Shown here: positions 18,393 to 27,745 of the stretch, in pieces
Numbering within the stretch: the first letter of the stretch is position 1
How the letters are laid out: every line of letters starts with the position of its first letter
Source of the DNA: CBDCXE01 sp965223725 [NCBI: Nitrospinota bacterium]
GTDB taxonomy: Bacteria > Nitrospinota_A > UBA7883
Direction: 5' to 3'
Length of the DNA: 64,000 nucleotides
Assembly: GCA_965223725.1 (NCBI GenBank)
Contig: CBDCXE010000003.1
Location: forward strand, 124,001 to 188,000
Translations under genes and position numbers: made by a program
The notes under the pieces: generated by a model
The model's input: the letters and a program-made list of their open reading frames with translations, nothing else
Told to the model about the DNA's origin: nothing
Database searches by the model: none

Positions 18393-20116
18393 AAAATCGC
18401 CATGATCCCGGCTGTATAAAATACACCATCCAGCGCAAAGTCAAATCGAAATCCGCGGGATATGATCCGCTTGTTGTAAAGGACAAGGTAGAGCGCAGTG
18501 TAAGCCACCGGCGCCAGCATCAGATAACCAAAAGCCGATACCCAGCCGAACGCGGACGCCACGACAATGAGTATGGCCAATCCGAAGGTTAACATAGCCA
18601 GGAATAGTTTCGTGGGCTCCTTGCCGATCAGGATCGGGATCGTCTCCCGTCCCACCAGCTTGTCGCCATGGATATCACGGATGTCCGACACCAGCGACCG
18701 GATATAAACCAGCCCGAAGGTGAACAGGCACGCCACCAATACCGGCGCGGTAAAAATTTCGACCGACACAGACAACGCCGGGATTATAACCGTGACCGCC
18801 ACCCAGGCCACACCCACAAACATATCTTTCGACGCAGGGATATCTTTCAGCCGTTGGATTTTTATAAACCGGTTTTTAGGAAACAGCTTGACTGTGTAAC
18901 CAAAACCAAGGGCCAATGCCCCCAGAAATACCCATGCAGGGGGCCACCCCAAGGTCATCGCCGCCGCAATCGATATCAACGACACAGTAAATGCCACCAG
19001 CTCGATCGGGCGTTTATGTTTATGGTAAAACCTGGTCTTCTCCGGCTCGTTATGATTGAAAGTCTGGGCGTCACCCAGCTGGTTGAGCGCATGCATGGAA
19101 AACATATACGCAGCCGCGATAAATGCAGTGGTCCAGCTAAACTGAAACCCGGCCAAAACAGAATTGGCGAAAACCATCAGCGCCGCGCCTGCCGCCACCG
19201 AAACCTTGCTGATAACCAGCCCTTCGAGGAGAGAGAGCCAACGGGATGGTCGGTTTTGCTTTTCATTTACTATCCCCTTAACCCGGGCCAGCACCCGCTG
19301 GATCATCCATGTGGGGGTGGAGGCGCCGGCGGTCAGGCCGATGCGGCCGTGATCGATTATTTCGTTCGGGTCGATATCCTCATCCGATTCGATCAGTATT
19401 GTCTTGGCGCCCCGGTCGCGGGATAATTGCGCCAGCCGGGCGGTGTTGGCGCTGTTGCGCCCACCCACCACGATCATCAGATCCACATCCTTCGCCAGTT
19501 CCAGAGCTTCCTCCTGACGTTCACGGGTTGCGTCGCATATGGTGTCCGCAATCACCGCGTCGGGGTAACGCGCTTTCAGAGCGTCCGCCACGTTTTCATA
19601 CCGGGCCACTTCGCAGGTCGTCTGGGCGACGATGCACACCTTATCCATCGGCGGCAGCTCGTCGATCTCTTCAAGCTTGCCAACCACATGCCCCCGGCCC
19701 TGGGTATAGCCGGTCAGGCCGATCACTTCCGCATGGCCCTGGTCGCCAATTATTATTGTGTGATAACCCTGGTTGGCGTGTTTTTTTATGATTCCCTGCA
19801 CCCGGGCCACCAGCGGGCATGTGGCGTCGCTGATATCCAGCCCGCGGCCCTTGAGCTGGCGCCGGATGTCCGGGGTGATGCCGTGGGTCCTGATGATCAC
19901 TGTGCCGCTGTCTAACGTGGTGGCGTCATCGAGGGCATAGACATTTTTCTCCTCCAGCATTTCGATCACCTGCGGGTTGTGGATCAGCGGCCCGTGGGTA
20001 TGCACAGCGGCGCCGTTTGCTTTCGCGGCGGTCTCCAGGGTCATATCCATGGCCCGTTTGACACCCCAGCAGAATCCGGCGGTTTCCGCCAGCCTGATTT
20101 CACTATTTTCATTCAT
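18377..20116 (-). CDS. IspH (HMBPP reductase) fused to a UbiA-type prenyltransferase
   Basis: 579 residues from ATG 20116. A TTG eight codons upstream is possible but adds no family sequence. Residues 1-285 are IspH: the three iron-sulfur ligands are Cys16 (GFCWGV), Cys100 (DATCPLV) and Cys194 (DTICDATRERQ), and catalytic Glu130 sits in GHAEVIG. IspH makes IPP and DMAPP in the last MEP-pathway step. Residues about 300-579 are polytopic and UbiA-like, with the second Asp motif intact (SDIRDIHGDK). The first motif (NQLGDAQTFNHNE) is a weak match to NDxxD. The fusion would place precursor synthesis beside prenyl transfer. The gene is coupled to an O-methyltransferase. Confidence 0.9.
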   Translation of the reverse strand: MNENSEIRLAETAGFCWGVKRAMDMTLETAAKANGAAVHTHGPLIHNPQVIEMLEEKNVYALDDATTLDSGTVIIRTHGITPDIRRQLKGRGLDISDATCPLVARVQGIIKKHANQGYHTIIIGDQGHAEVIGLTGYTQGRGHVVGKLEEIDELPPMDKVCIVAQTTCEVARYENVADALKARYPDAVIADTICDATRERQEEALELAKDVDLMIVVGGRNSANTARLAQLSRDRGAKTILIESDEDIDPNEIIDHGRIGLTAGASTPTWMIQRVLARVKGIVNEKQNRPSRWLSLLEGLVISKVSVAAGAALMVFANSVLAGFQFSWTTAFIAAAYMFSMHALNQLGDAQTFNHNEPEKTRFYHKHKRPIELVAFTVSLISIAAAMTLGWPPAWVFLGALALGFGYTVKLFPKNRFIKIQRLKDIPASKDMFVGVAWVAVTVIIPALSVSVEIFTAPVLVACLFTFGLVYIRSLVSDIRDIHGDKLVGRETIPILIGKEPTKLFLAMLTFGLAILIVVASAFGWVSAFGYLMLAPVAYTALYLVLYNKRIISRGFRFDFALDGVFYTAGIMAILWTVL

Positions 20117-20338
20117 CCTTATATTTTGCCATATAACCAACCGACTTCATCTCAATAATTATCCTCTCTTTTTATCTTCAGTACATTACGTATTACATAT
20201 GACGATACAACTAAGGGGGTTATTAGATAGCCATTTAATCATCAGTTAGATATAATATTGACTAAGTATAAATAACAAGGCAAATCAACTTAACATAGAA
20301 ACTAGGCTTGGGTACACTGCCATATTGGGAGGGAGCGG

Positions 20339-22738
20339 ATGAGCAAGAACATACATTCAATTTTTTATACGCATTTCATAAGCATTATCACATTATTAGT
20401 CCTGTCTACGCTTCATTATGCGGACGCCGCAACTTACAATGTCACCACAACCTTGGACCCGCCTCCTGGCGCTTGCTTGCCTGCCGACTGTTCATTGCGT
20501 GAAGCTATAAGCGCGGCAAACGCAAGCAATGGCGTGCATGATTTTATTAATATCCCTTCGGGAGTATATAAGATCACTATTGCTGGAGTAGATGAAGATG
20601 GGAATATGACTGGTGATTTTGATATTACTGATAGCGTCAGCATTTTTGGTGTCGGTAGCGGCTCGACAATAATAGATGGTAATCAAAAAGACCGTGTGTT
20701 TCATATCACGTATGGTTCTGGTCTGGCAGTTATAACAGGTGTTACTGTCCGTAATGGTCATTTAATCAGTGGAAATGGGGGAGGCCTTAATGTCGAACAT
20801 AGTAACGCACTTTTTGTTACCAGTTGCACAATCAGCAATAATTCAGTTAGTGGTTTCGCCGGCGGTGGCAATGGCGGTGGGATTATCAACTATGGCTCGG
20901 TAAGTATCACAAATTCAACTATTAGCGGCAATGCAGCCAGTGGTAGTGGGACCAACAATGGCGGCGGTATTGAAAATCTCGGCACACTTTCTGTCACTAA
21001 CTCCACAATCAGTGGCAACACCGCCGACTCTAGCGGCGGTGGTATTTCAATTGAATCTGGTTTCACGCTAAATATCACTAATTCCACAGTCAGTGGTAAC
21101 ACTGCTTCTAGTGGCTCCGGCATATCTAATATAGGTACGCTTACGGTCACCAACTCTACTATCAGCGGCAATACAGCCACTTTGCACGGTGGGGGTATTT
21201 GTACCCTGGGTATGGCTACAATCATCAACTCTACTGTCAGTGGCAATAATGCTATTAGTAGCAGCCAAGCGGCTGGTGGCGGCATTTTTAACGCATCGAC
21301 AGTCACTATTTCCAATTCAACTATAAGCAATAATACATCCGGTCATATTAGCGGTGGCATCCACAATCAAAGTCTGTTAACTCTTTCCAACTCCACTATC
21401 AGTGGCAACACAGCTGGTGAGCGCGGCGGCGGTATTCTTCATACTGGTAGCGGTACGGCTACAATCACCAGCTCCACCGTTGCTAACAACACGGGCTCCC
21501 TCGGAGGTGGGGGTATTCTTACCTGGGGTACGGTTAACTTATCCAACAGCATTGTTGCAAAGCAGAATAGCGGAAGTGATTGTGTTGGTCTTTTGACTTC
21601 CACCGGTTACAACCTGGAGAGTGGTACGAGTTGCGGTTTCACGCAGTCGACGGACAAGCAGAACGCTAATCCTCGGTTGGGTCCTTTGGCTTACAACGGT
21701 GGGCGGACGAAGACGCATGCTTTGTATGCCAGTTCTCCTGCTGTGGACAAGGGGTCGTGCGTCAACGCCACCGACCAGCGGGGTGTGTTCCGCCCTATCA
21801 GCCGGTGCGATATCGGGGCGTACGAAGTCAGCAACGCGCCCAACGACTTCAACGGCGATGGCAGGTCGGATGTGTTGCGCAAGTATATCCCGGATGGCCG
21901 CACCGTTGTCTGGACCATGGCTGGCCGCACTGTGGCGCTGGCTCAATGGACTTCCATGTTCAACAATCTCAACTGGGAGGTGGTGGGTTTTGGCGACTTC
22001 AACGGCGACCGTAAGATCGACATCCTGTGGCGCTACAAACCGGACGGTCGTACCCTGATCTGGTTCATGTCGGGCAAAACAGTGCTGGGTGCGCAATGGA
22101 CCTCGCTGCATTTCAACAACAACTGGGCAGTGTCTGGTGTGGGGGACTCCAACGGCGATGGCCGCGCTGATGTGGTCTGGCGCTACAAGCCTGATGGCCG
22201 AACGTTGATCCGGTTTATGTCTGGCAGCACTGTGGCGGCCAGCCAATGGACGACGATGTTCAACAATATTAATTGGGCTGTGGCAGGTGTTGGTGATTTC
22301 AACAACGATGGCCGTGTAGACATCCTCTGGTTGTACAAGCCTGACGGCCGGACGTTGCTGTGGACGATGTCTGGCAGCACTGTGGCGTTGGTTCAATGGA
22401 CGACGATGTTCAATAACCTCAACTGGGAGATCGTTGGAGTGGGGGACGTCAACAACGACAGCAAGCTGGATATATTGTGGCGTTACAAGCCGGACGGGCG
22501 TACGCTGATCTGGTTCATGAACGGCAATGTTGTGTTGGGTGTTAAATGGACGTCGATGTTTTTCAATAACAGTTGGGCTGTGGCCAGGCTGGGCGACCAC
22601 AACGGCGACCGGCGGTCGGACATATTGTGGAAATACAAACCAGACGGCCGGACATTGCTGTGGACCATGTCCGGCAGCACAGTAGCCGCCAGCCAATGGA
22701 CAACAAAACTGTATAACAACCAATGGACCGTGGAGTAG
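20339..22738 (+). CDS. secreted parallel beta-helix protein with six FG-GAP/VCBS-like repeats
   Basis: 799 residues. A signal peptide (about 1-30) precedes the CSLREAI motif seen at the start of many surface beta-helix proteins. Residues about 100-430 are coils of a right-handed parallel beta-helix, with recurring NSTISGN and GGGI turns. Residues about 503-799 are six tandem 50-residue units starting with calcium-loop sequences such as DFNGDGRSD and DFNNDGRVD, followed by PDGRT and W(T/F)MSG. This fits an extracellular or cell-surface protein. No sorting signal, catalytic domain or anchor was recognised. Confidence 0.85.
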   Translation: MSKNIHSIFYTHFISIITLLVLSTLHYADAATYNVTTTLDPPPGACLPADCSLREAISAANASNGVHDFINIPSGVYKITIAGVDEDGNMTGDFDITDSVSIFGVGSGSTIIDGNQKDRVFHITYGSGLAVITGVTVRNGHLISGNGGGLNVEHSNALFVTSCTISNNSVSGFAGGGNGGGIINYGSVSITNSTISGNAASGSGTNNGGGIENLGTLSVTNSTISGNTADSSGGGISIESGFTLNITNSTVSGNTASSGSGISNIGTLTVTNSTISGNTATLHGGGICTLGMATIINSTVSGNNAISSSQAAGGGIFNASTVTISNSTISNNTSGHISGGIHNQSLLTLSNSTISGNTAGERGGGILHTGSGTATITSSTVANNTGSLGGGGILTWGTVNLSNSIVAKQNSGSDCVGLLTSTGYNLESGTSCGFTQSTDKQNANPRLGPLAYNGGRTKTHALYASSPAVDKGSCVNATDQRGVFRPISRCDIGAYEVSNAPNDFNGDGRSDVLRKYIPDGRTVVWTMAGRTVALAQWTSMFNNLNWEVVGFGDFNGDRKIDILWRYKPDGRTLIWFMSGKTVLGAQWTSLHFNNNWAVSGVGDSNGDGRADVVWRYKPDGRTLIRFMSGSTVAASQWTTMFNNINWAVAGVGDFNNDGRVDILWLYKPDGRTLLWTMSGSTVALVQWTTMFNNLNWEIVGVGDVNNDSKLDILWRYKPDGRTLIWFMNGNVVLGVKWTSMFFNNSWAVARLGDHNGDRRSDILWKYKPDGRTLLWTMSGSTVAASQWTTKLYNNQWTVE
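21845..22738 (+). repeat. six in-frame 150-bp repeats encoding FG-GAP-like units
   Basis: Units start at 21845, 21995, 22145, 22295, 22445 and 22595, exactly 150 bp apart, each with a D-x-N-x-D-x-x-x-D calcium loop; the last ends with the gene. The constant period and close DNA similarity suggest recent expansion or ongoing gene conversion. Such repeats are prone to copy-number change. Confidence 0.85.
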
Positions 22739-22879
22739 TTGAGTGGTAATTCAAACCTGTTAATATCTGAATTGCCTCTGATCAATATATATGTATAATA
22801 TATTCAATATATAAGCATCGTTTAGCGCTTATGAAGACTGTCGGAAGGGATTTATCAAGGTTTAGTTGGGGAGCTTGCA

Positions 22880-23806
22880 TTGACGGATATCACCATATTT
22901 TCTAGTTATCAAAACAGGATTAGAAACCTGTTGACGGTCCTGGCTGCAATTGCATTGCTATGTATGGCGGCAGAAGCTGAAGCTAACGCCGAATGGGTCG
23001 AATGGATCGCGGATGCAGAGCTGGCTTATGAAACCAACAGTAATATAAACAACGCAGTGTTCGAGTCTGCGGAAGAGAACGAAACGATTGTAAGCCCTTT
23101 CGTTTCCCTGGGGCGCGTATACCAGCTGACCGACCTGACCCGCCTGACCTTCACGGTGGACGCCACCGCTGGCTTCCATCGCGAATTTGAAAAGCTTGAT
23201 TACAACAGTTTCGGGCTATCTGTTTCCGCCCGTCACAAACTCGGTATAGGGCCAACGGTTCCGTGGATTAAGGCTGCGGCAAGGGCGAACAGGATCAATT
23301 CCAGAAGTGATTTGCGGACGGGGCAAAAATACGAGATATCGCTGCAAGCAGGCAAACGGATAAATGAACGGTTGGACGGTTCTGTCACCTATACATACGA
23401 CAATCGTGATAGCGATGACTCGACGCCAATCATCGCAGGCTTGCCTGGCAACGTCTACGACCTGCAAGGTCACAAAGTTGGCGCCAACGTCAATTTCCTG
23501 GTATGGGACAATATAATGTGGTCCCTTGCCTATGCTTACCGACGTGGTGATATAGCTTCCACGTGCACCCCTGATATTTTGCCTATCGTGATGAGTGTTG
23601 TCGACGCGGTTACCGAGGATGACGCGATACCAGGTTGCGCATACAGGATGGACGCAGCCACCAATCAGATTTCTACTAACCTGAGCTATACGTTCCTGCA
23701 GGGCCACGCCGCCTTTAGCGTCGGTTATAACAGGCGCGAAGGTGTGAAGGAGAATTTCTCATATATAAATGATATATGGCGCGCACGTATAAACTACAGC
23801 TATTAA
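22880..23806 (+). CDS. predicted outer-membrane beta-barrel protein
   Basis: 308 residues from TTG 22880, which follows GGGGAG at the right distance. A signal peptide with a hydrophobic core (LLTVLAAIALLCMAAEAEANA) ends near residue 36. The rest is a run of amphipathic strands with alternating aromatic residues (LTRLTFTVDATAGF, DGSVTYTYD, MWSLAYAYRRG, AAFSVGYNRR). The C-terminus INYSY ends in an aromatic residue, as BAM substrates do. No family is recognised. It is followed in the same direction by the cupredoxin gene after 36 bp. Confidence 0.75.
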   Translation: MTDITIFSSYQNRIRNLLTVLAAIALLCMAAEAEANAEWVEWIADAELAYETNSNINNAVFESAEENETIVSPFVSLGRVYQLTDLTRLTFTVDATAGFHREFEKLDYNSFGLSVSARHKLGIGPTVPWIKAAARANRINSRSDLRTGQKYEISLQAGKRINERLDGSVTYTYDNRDSDDSTPIIAGLPGNVYDLQGHKVGANVNFLVWDNIMWSLAYAYRRGDIASTCTPDILPIVMSVVDAVTEDDAIPGCAYRMDAATNQISTNLSYTFLQGHAAFSVGYNRREGVKENFSYINDIWRARINYSY

Positions 23807-23842
23807 CTATGCAACTATGACAAGTATTCTCCGGAGTGAATC

Positions 23843-24517
23843 ATGTTCGATAAAATAAAAATCAGTCTCCAGCTTGCGGTTGTTCTTTCTGCGTGGACGC
23901 TGGTTTCCGGCGCCGGGGCGGAGACGCTAAATGTATCTGTCAACGCTGGCGGCAAACCGGTGGATGGGGCCGTTGTATATGCTATGCCGGTTTCCGCCAA
24001 GGCTGTTCAATCAGCGGCCAAAGCAAAATCAGTGGTGGATCAGATCGACAAGGAATATGTCGCCCGGATAACCCCGATCCGCACCGGCACAGCGGTCACT
24101 TTTCCTAATCATGACAACATCCGCCATCACGTATACTCCTTTTCGCCGGCCAACACTTTCGAGATACCGCTCTACCTGGGCGTGCCCCGGGAGCCGATAA
24201 TGTTCGACAAACCGGGGGTGGTGACCCTCGGCTGCAATATCCACGACTGGATGTCGGCCTATATCTATGTGGTGGATACGCCATATTTCGCCAGCGCCGA
24301 CGGTAATGGCAAGGCCCGTCTGGATCTGCCGCCGGGTGATTATGATGTGGCGGTATGGTACCCGAACATAAAAAAATCTGCGGGCGCCACCAAACAGCAG
24401 ATGACCGTCCAATCGGGCAAGCCTGCTGATGCGGCTTTCGCCATCGAAATGAAAAAGGTGTGGAAGCCGAGGCGCGGGCCTATATCCTCACGATCTGGAG
24501 GAGGAGGTTATCGCTGA
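23843..24517 (+). CDS. periplasmic cupredoxin-like protein
   Basis: 224 residues with a signal peptide (about 1-28). An N-terminal beta domain with NVSVNAGGKPVDGAVVYAMP resembles proteins often labelled 'methylamine utilization protein'. The candidate type-1 copper ligands are His in NIRHHVYSF and then Cys, His and Met in GCNIHDWM, as in plastocyanin-like folds. The C-terminal tail is basic and glycine-rich (RRGPISSRSGGGGYR). It should bind copper in the periplasm. Its stop overlaps the proposed CTG start of the downstream cyclase. There is no mau cluster here, so the methylamine label should not be taken literally. Confidence 0.78.
   Translation: MFDKIKISLQLAVVLSAWTLVSGAGAETLNVSVNAGGKPVDGAVVYAMPVSAKAVQSAAKAKSVVDQIDKEYVARITPIRTGTAVTFPNHDNIRHHVYSFSPANTFEIPLYLGVPREPIMFDKPGVVTLGCNIHDWMSAYIYVVDTPYFASADGNGKARLDLPPGDYDVAVWYPNIKKSAGATKQQMTVQSGKPADAAFAIEMKKVWKPRRGPISSRSGGGGYR
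24497..24507 (+). promoter_or_regulatory. strong Shine-Dalgarno sequence before a CTG start
   Basis: GGAGGAGGAGG lies inside the end of the cupredoxin gene and 6 nt before CTG 24514. No ATG, GTG or TTG lies at a suitable distance in the cyclase frame. Confidence 0.6.
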
Positions 24518-26442
24518 GTTTCCTACCGAGGCTTCGCAAGTTTCAATCCCGTCTGCTGCTGCTGTTTTCCGGCCTGATGGGCCTTGTTCTGATAGCGGTT
24601 CTGGTCTCGGTCAATAACGCAAACCTTCGCAGCGCCCGGATCCAGATTGAACAGAGCCTGAACACCAGCGAAAAGGTTTTCAACCGTCTGCTGGAAACCC
24701 GCAACCGCCAACTGGCCGAAGGGGCCAACCTTCTATCGAGCGACTTTGCGTTCAAACGCGCCATCTTTACCTGGGATCATGACACGATCCTCTCTGCCCT
24801 CGAAAACCTGGGCGGCCGTATCAACGCCGATGCGTTGATGCTGGTTTCGCTGGAGCATACGCTGCTGGCGGACACCACCCGGCCGCAGGCGCGGGATGAA
24901 GATTTTTTCGCGCCGGAGCTGATCGAAACCGCAGAAGAGGAGGGCGCCGCCTTTTCCTTCGCCACCCTGGGCGCCGAGACCCATCAGATCGTGGCGGCGC
25001 CACTGTTGGCGCCAGACCCGATGGCGTGGATATGTGTGAGCTTTGAGATTGACCAGACATTTGTCGATCAGTTGCGCCAGCTCACCTCCACCCATATTTC
25101 ACTTTTCCGGCGTAACACGAAGGAAGGGTATGACCATGTGGCGACCACCCTGCCTGATCCTTTACAAAGCGCTCTGGCGCAAAATATTGCAGACATAAAA
25201 ATAAATGATAAAGGAAGCCGATCCATTACACTAGATGGGGATGAATATGTGACACGGTCCACTGCCGTTTTTACGAATCAGCGGATATCGGTGATCGCTG
25301 TTTTGCAGCGATCCCTGGAGGAGGCGCTGCGGCCGTTCTATCGTCTGCGAACATTGCTGATCGTCATCTCTGTCATCGCCCTGGGCATAACGGTGCTGGG
25401 TTGTATATTGGCGGCGAAAAACGTCACCCAACCGGTGCTGACCCTGGTGCGGGGTGTGCGGGAAACGGCGAAGGGAAACTATGGCCACAAAATCGTCATC
25501 GACCAGCAGGACGAGCTGGGCGAGCTGTCGGACGCTTACAACAAAATGTCCCTGGGACTGAAGGAGCGGGACAATGTGCGCAACCTGCTGGGCAAGGTGA
25601 TGTCGCCGACTGTGGCGCATGAGCTGTTGAGCAAAGAGATCAAGCTCGGTGGGGAGGAGCGGTATATGACCGCGCTGTTCTCCGATGTGGAAGGTTTCAC
25701 GCAGATTTCCGAGAAGCTGGCGCCGGTGGCGTTGGTGGCGTTGCTCAACGAATACCTGTCGGCCATGGCGGACATCATCAACGAATCGAACGGGGTGATC
25801 GACAAGTTTATCGGCGATGCCATTGTCAGTTTCTGGGGCGCGCCGTTGGCGGAAGAGCGGCATGCCGAGCTGGCGGTCCGAACGGCGCTTCGCATGCAAA
25901 AAAAGCTGGAGAATATGCAAGATAGCTGGGACGTAAATGGTCATGTGAAAATAAACGCCCGTATAGGCGTCAACACAGGCCCGATGGTGGTGGGGAACAT
26001 GGGGTCGAAGGATCGAATGGACTACACCATGATAGGCGATTCGGTGAATTTGGCCGCCCGGCTGGAGGGCATTAATAAATATTATGGCACCAACCTGATG
26101 GTTTCCGAATATACCTATAAATTGACTAGCGATCTGTTTATATGCAGGGAGCTGGATATAGTTCGTGTGAAAGGGAAAACCGAGGCGATCACAATTTATG
26201 AAGTTATAGATGAAATTGAAAACCAACCGGAGCAAACCACTGAATTCATAAAACTATTCGGCGCCGCGTTAAGCGTATACAGGGCGAAAGATTTTGACAA
26301 AGCGAAACGCCTGTTTGAAAACTGTGACGAACTTAAAGATGGCGGCGATGCGGCCAGCAGGTTATATCTGGAGCGGATAAATCGACTGGTAGAAAATCCA
26401 CCTGCGCCTGATTGGGATGGGGTTCACGATCTTGATAAATGA
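24514..26442 (+). CDS. membrane sensor adenylate cyclase, class III (periplasmic sensor-HAMP-cyclase)
   Basis: About 642 residues from a proposed CTG start at 24514; a GTG at 24460 in the same frame is the conventional alternative. A transmembrane helix (LLLLFSGLMGLVLIAVLVSV) is followed by a periplasmic sensor region of about 230 residues, a second helix and a HAMP domain. The class III cyclase domain comes next: metal Asp in FSDVEGFT, GVIDKFIGDAIVSFWG, and MDYTMIGDSVNLAARLE. The Lys (VIDKFIGD) and Asp (RMDYTM) pair indicates ATP rather than GTP. A short C-terminal helical region follows. It should make cAMP in response to a periplasmic signal, possibly relayed by the cupredoxin. Confidence 0.87.
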   Translation: MSFLPRLRKFQSRLLLLFSGLMGLVLIAVLVSVNNANLRSARIQIEQSLNTSEKVFNRLLETRNRQLAEGANLLSSDFAFKRAIFTWDHDTILSALENLGGRINADALMLVSLEHTLLADTTRPQARDEDFFAPELIETAEEEGAAFSFATLGAETHQIVAAPLLAPDPMAWICVSFEIDQTFVDQLRQLTSTHISLFRRNTKEGYDHVATTLPDPLQSALAQNIADIKINDKGSRSITLDGDEYVTRSTAVFTNQRISVIAVLQRSLEEALRPFYRLRTLLIVISVIALGITVLGCILAAKNVTQPVLTLVRGVRETAKGNYGHKIVIDQQDELGELSDAYNKMSLGLKERDNVRNLLGKVMSPTVAHELLSKEIKLGGEERYMTALFSDVEGFTQISEKLAPVALVALLNEYLSAMADIINESNGVIDKFIGDAIVSFWGAPLAEERHAELAVRTALRMQKKLENMQDSWDVNGHVKINARIGVNTGPMVVGNMGSKDRMDYTMIGDSVNLAARLEGINKYYGTNLMVSEYTYKLTSDLFICRELDIVRVKGKTEAITIYEVIDEIENQPEQTTEFIKLFGAALSVYRAKDFDKAKRLFENCDELKDGGDAASRLYLERINRLVENPPAPDWDGVHDLDK

Positions 26443-26567
26443 TTATATCGAAAATGTGATAATATTGACATTCTGAAAGCTTGGTTTATCCTTGTAAGAA
26501 GATTTATAGCGTTAATTAAATATTATTGTATACTTTTCCGATTCCAGTTAACAGAGGTGGTTTTTAA

Positions 26568-27713
26568 ATGAACATGAAATTTATTGTTATTGTTTTGTTG
26601 GCTTTCCTGGCCGGAGGCTCTTCAATCTACTTTTATCAGAATATGCAAGAGCAAAAAGCGGCTACGCCAGAGCAAGAAGGGGCGAAGGTAGCCAGCAACC
26701 AGGAGGAACCTGTCCATCCCACTCCGGAGCAATCAGCCACGCCAGAACCACCTAACCAGTATCAACTGCCCGAACCGGATCAGGAGACTGTAAAAGCGCT
26801 GGAGATTGACTATGAAGCTATCCCGGACGTAATTGCAGAGATAAATGGAGCGCCAGTCAAAAAAGATATGTTTGTGGAAATGCTCAAAGGGTTCCAGAAC
26901 AATATGCTCCAGTTTAACCAGAAACTGACAAAAGCCGATGTTGAAAGGGTTAAGCAGGATATTCTGGATAACATAGTAAACGCCAGGACATTACTGACAA
27001 AGGCGGAGATGGACAAAATAACCGTCGACCAGGCCAAAATTGACGAGCAGTTGGCCCAGATAAAAGGTAACTTTCCCAAACCGGAAGCTTATACAAAATC
27101 TTTGGAAGCTCAAGGCATCACAGAAGATTTTGTGAAAAACGAGATCGGTAACTCTCTAAAGATAAATCAGCTCGTGGAGAAAAATGTATTAAGCAAGATC
27201 AACATCACCGATGAACAGGCGAAAGATTATTACGACCTTCACCAGACAGAATTTAATCAACCGGAGCGTGTGCGCGCTGCCCATATCCTCGCCAAGTTCG
27301 AATCGCCACAGCCAACAGAAGATGAAAAGAAAAAAGTGCGGGAGCGGATAGAAAAAATAGAGGAGCGCATTAAAAATGGAGAGGATTTTACAAAACTGGC
27401 GACGGAGGAAAATGATGATATGTTAGCCAGTAAGCAAGGTGGAGATATCGGCGTATTTGCCAAGGGCCAGGTCGATCCGGCCTTCGGAGACGCCGCATTT
27501 GCGCTGGAGCCTGATCAGGTGTCTGATATTGTAGAGAGCGCCTTTGGCTATCACCTGATCAAGGTTTCGGAAAAGCTGTCCGCCGGGATCCTCCCTTTCG
27601 AAGATGCGGTGGAAAGTGTGAAGGCCAACCTGAAAAATAAAGAGTCGCAAGAGAAAGTAAAAACATATATCGATCAGCTTAGAGAAGAGTTTAAAGTCAA
27701 GATTCTGCTCTGA
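26568..27713 (+). CDS. parvulin-type peptidyl-prolyl isomerase (PpiC/SurA-like)
   Basis: 381 residues. An N-terminal signal anchor (about 4-22) is followed by a low-complexity Q/E/P linker. A SurA-like helical chaperone region (about 85-215, INGAPVKKDMFVEMLKG) precedes a parvulin domain (about 225-340, RVRAAHILAKF, GGDIGVFAKGQ, FGYHLIKV). It probably folds outer-membrane or periplasmic proteins. TTAACAGAGGTGG upstream offers an AGAGGTGG ribosome-binding site. It is separated from the cyclase gene by 125 bp. Confidence 0.9.
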   Translation: MNMKFIVIVLLAFLAGGSSIYFYQNMQEQKAATPEQEGAKVASNQEEPVHPTPEQSATPEPPNQYQLPEPDQETVKALEIDYEAIPDVIAEINGAPVKKDMFVEMLKGFQNNMLQFNQKLTKADVERVKQDILDNIVNARTLLTKAEMDKITVDQAKIDEQLAQIKGNFPKPEAYTKSLEAQGITEDFVKNEIGNSLKINQLVEKNVLSKINITDEQAKDYYDLHQTEFNQPERVRAAHILAKFESPQPTEDEKKKVRERIEKIEERIKNGEDFTKLATEENDDMLASKQGGDIGVFAKGQVDPAFGDAAFALEPDQVSDIVESAFGYHLIKVSEKLSAGILPFEDAVESVKANLKNKESQEKVKTYIDQLREEFKVKILL

Positions 27714-27745
27714 TCCATAAGCCGGACAGTTGTTGAAGATGTCGT

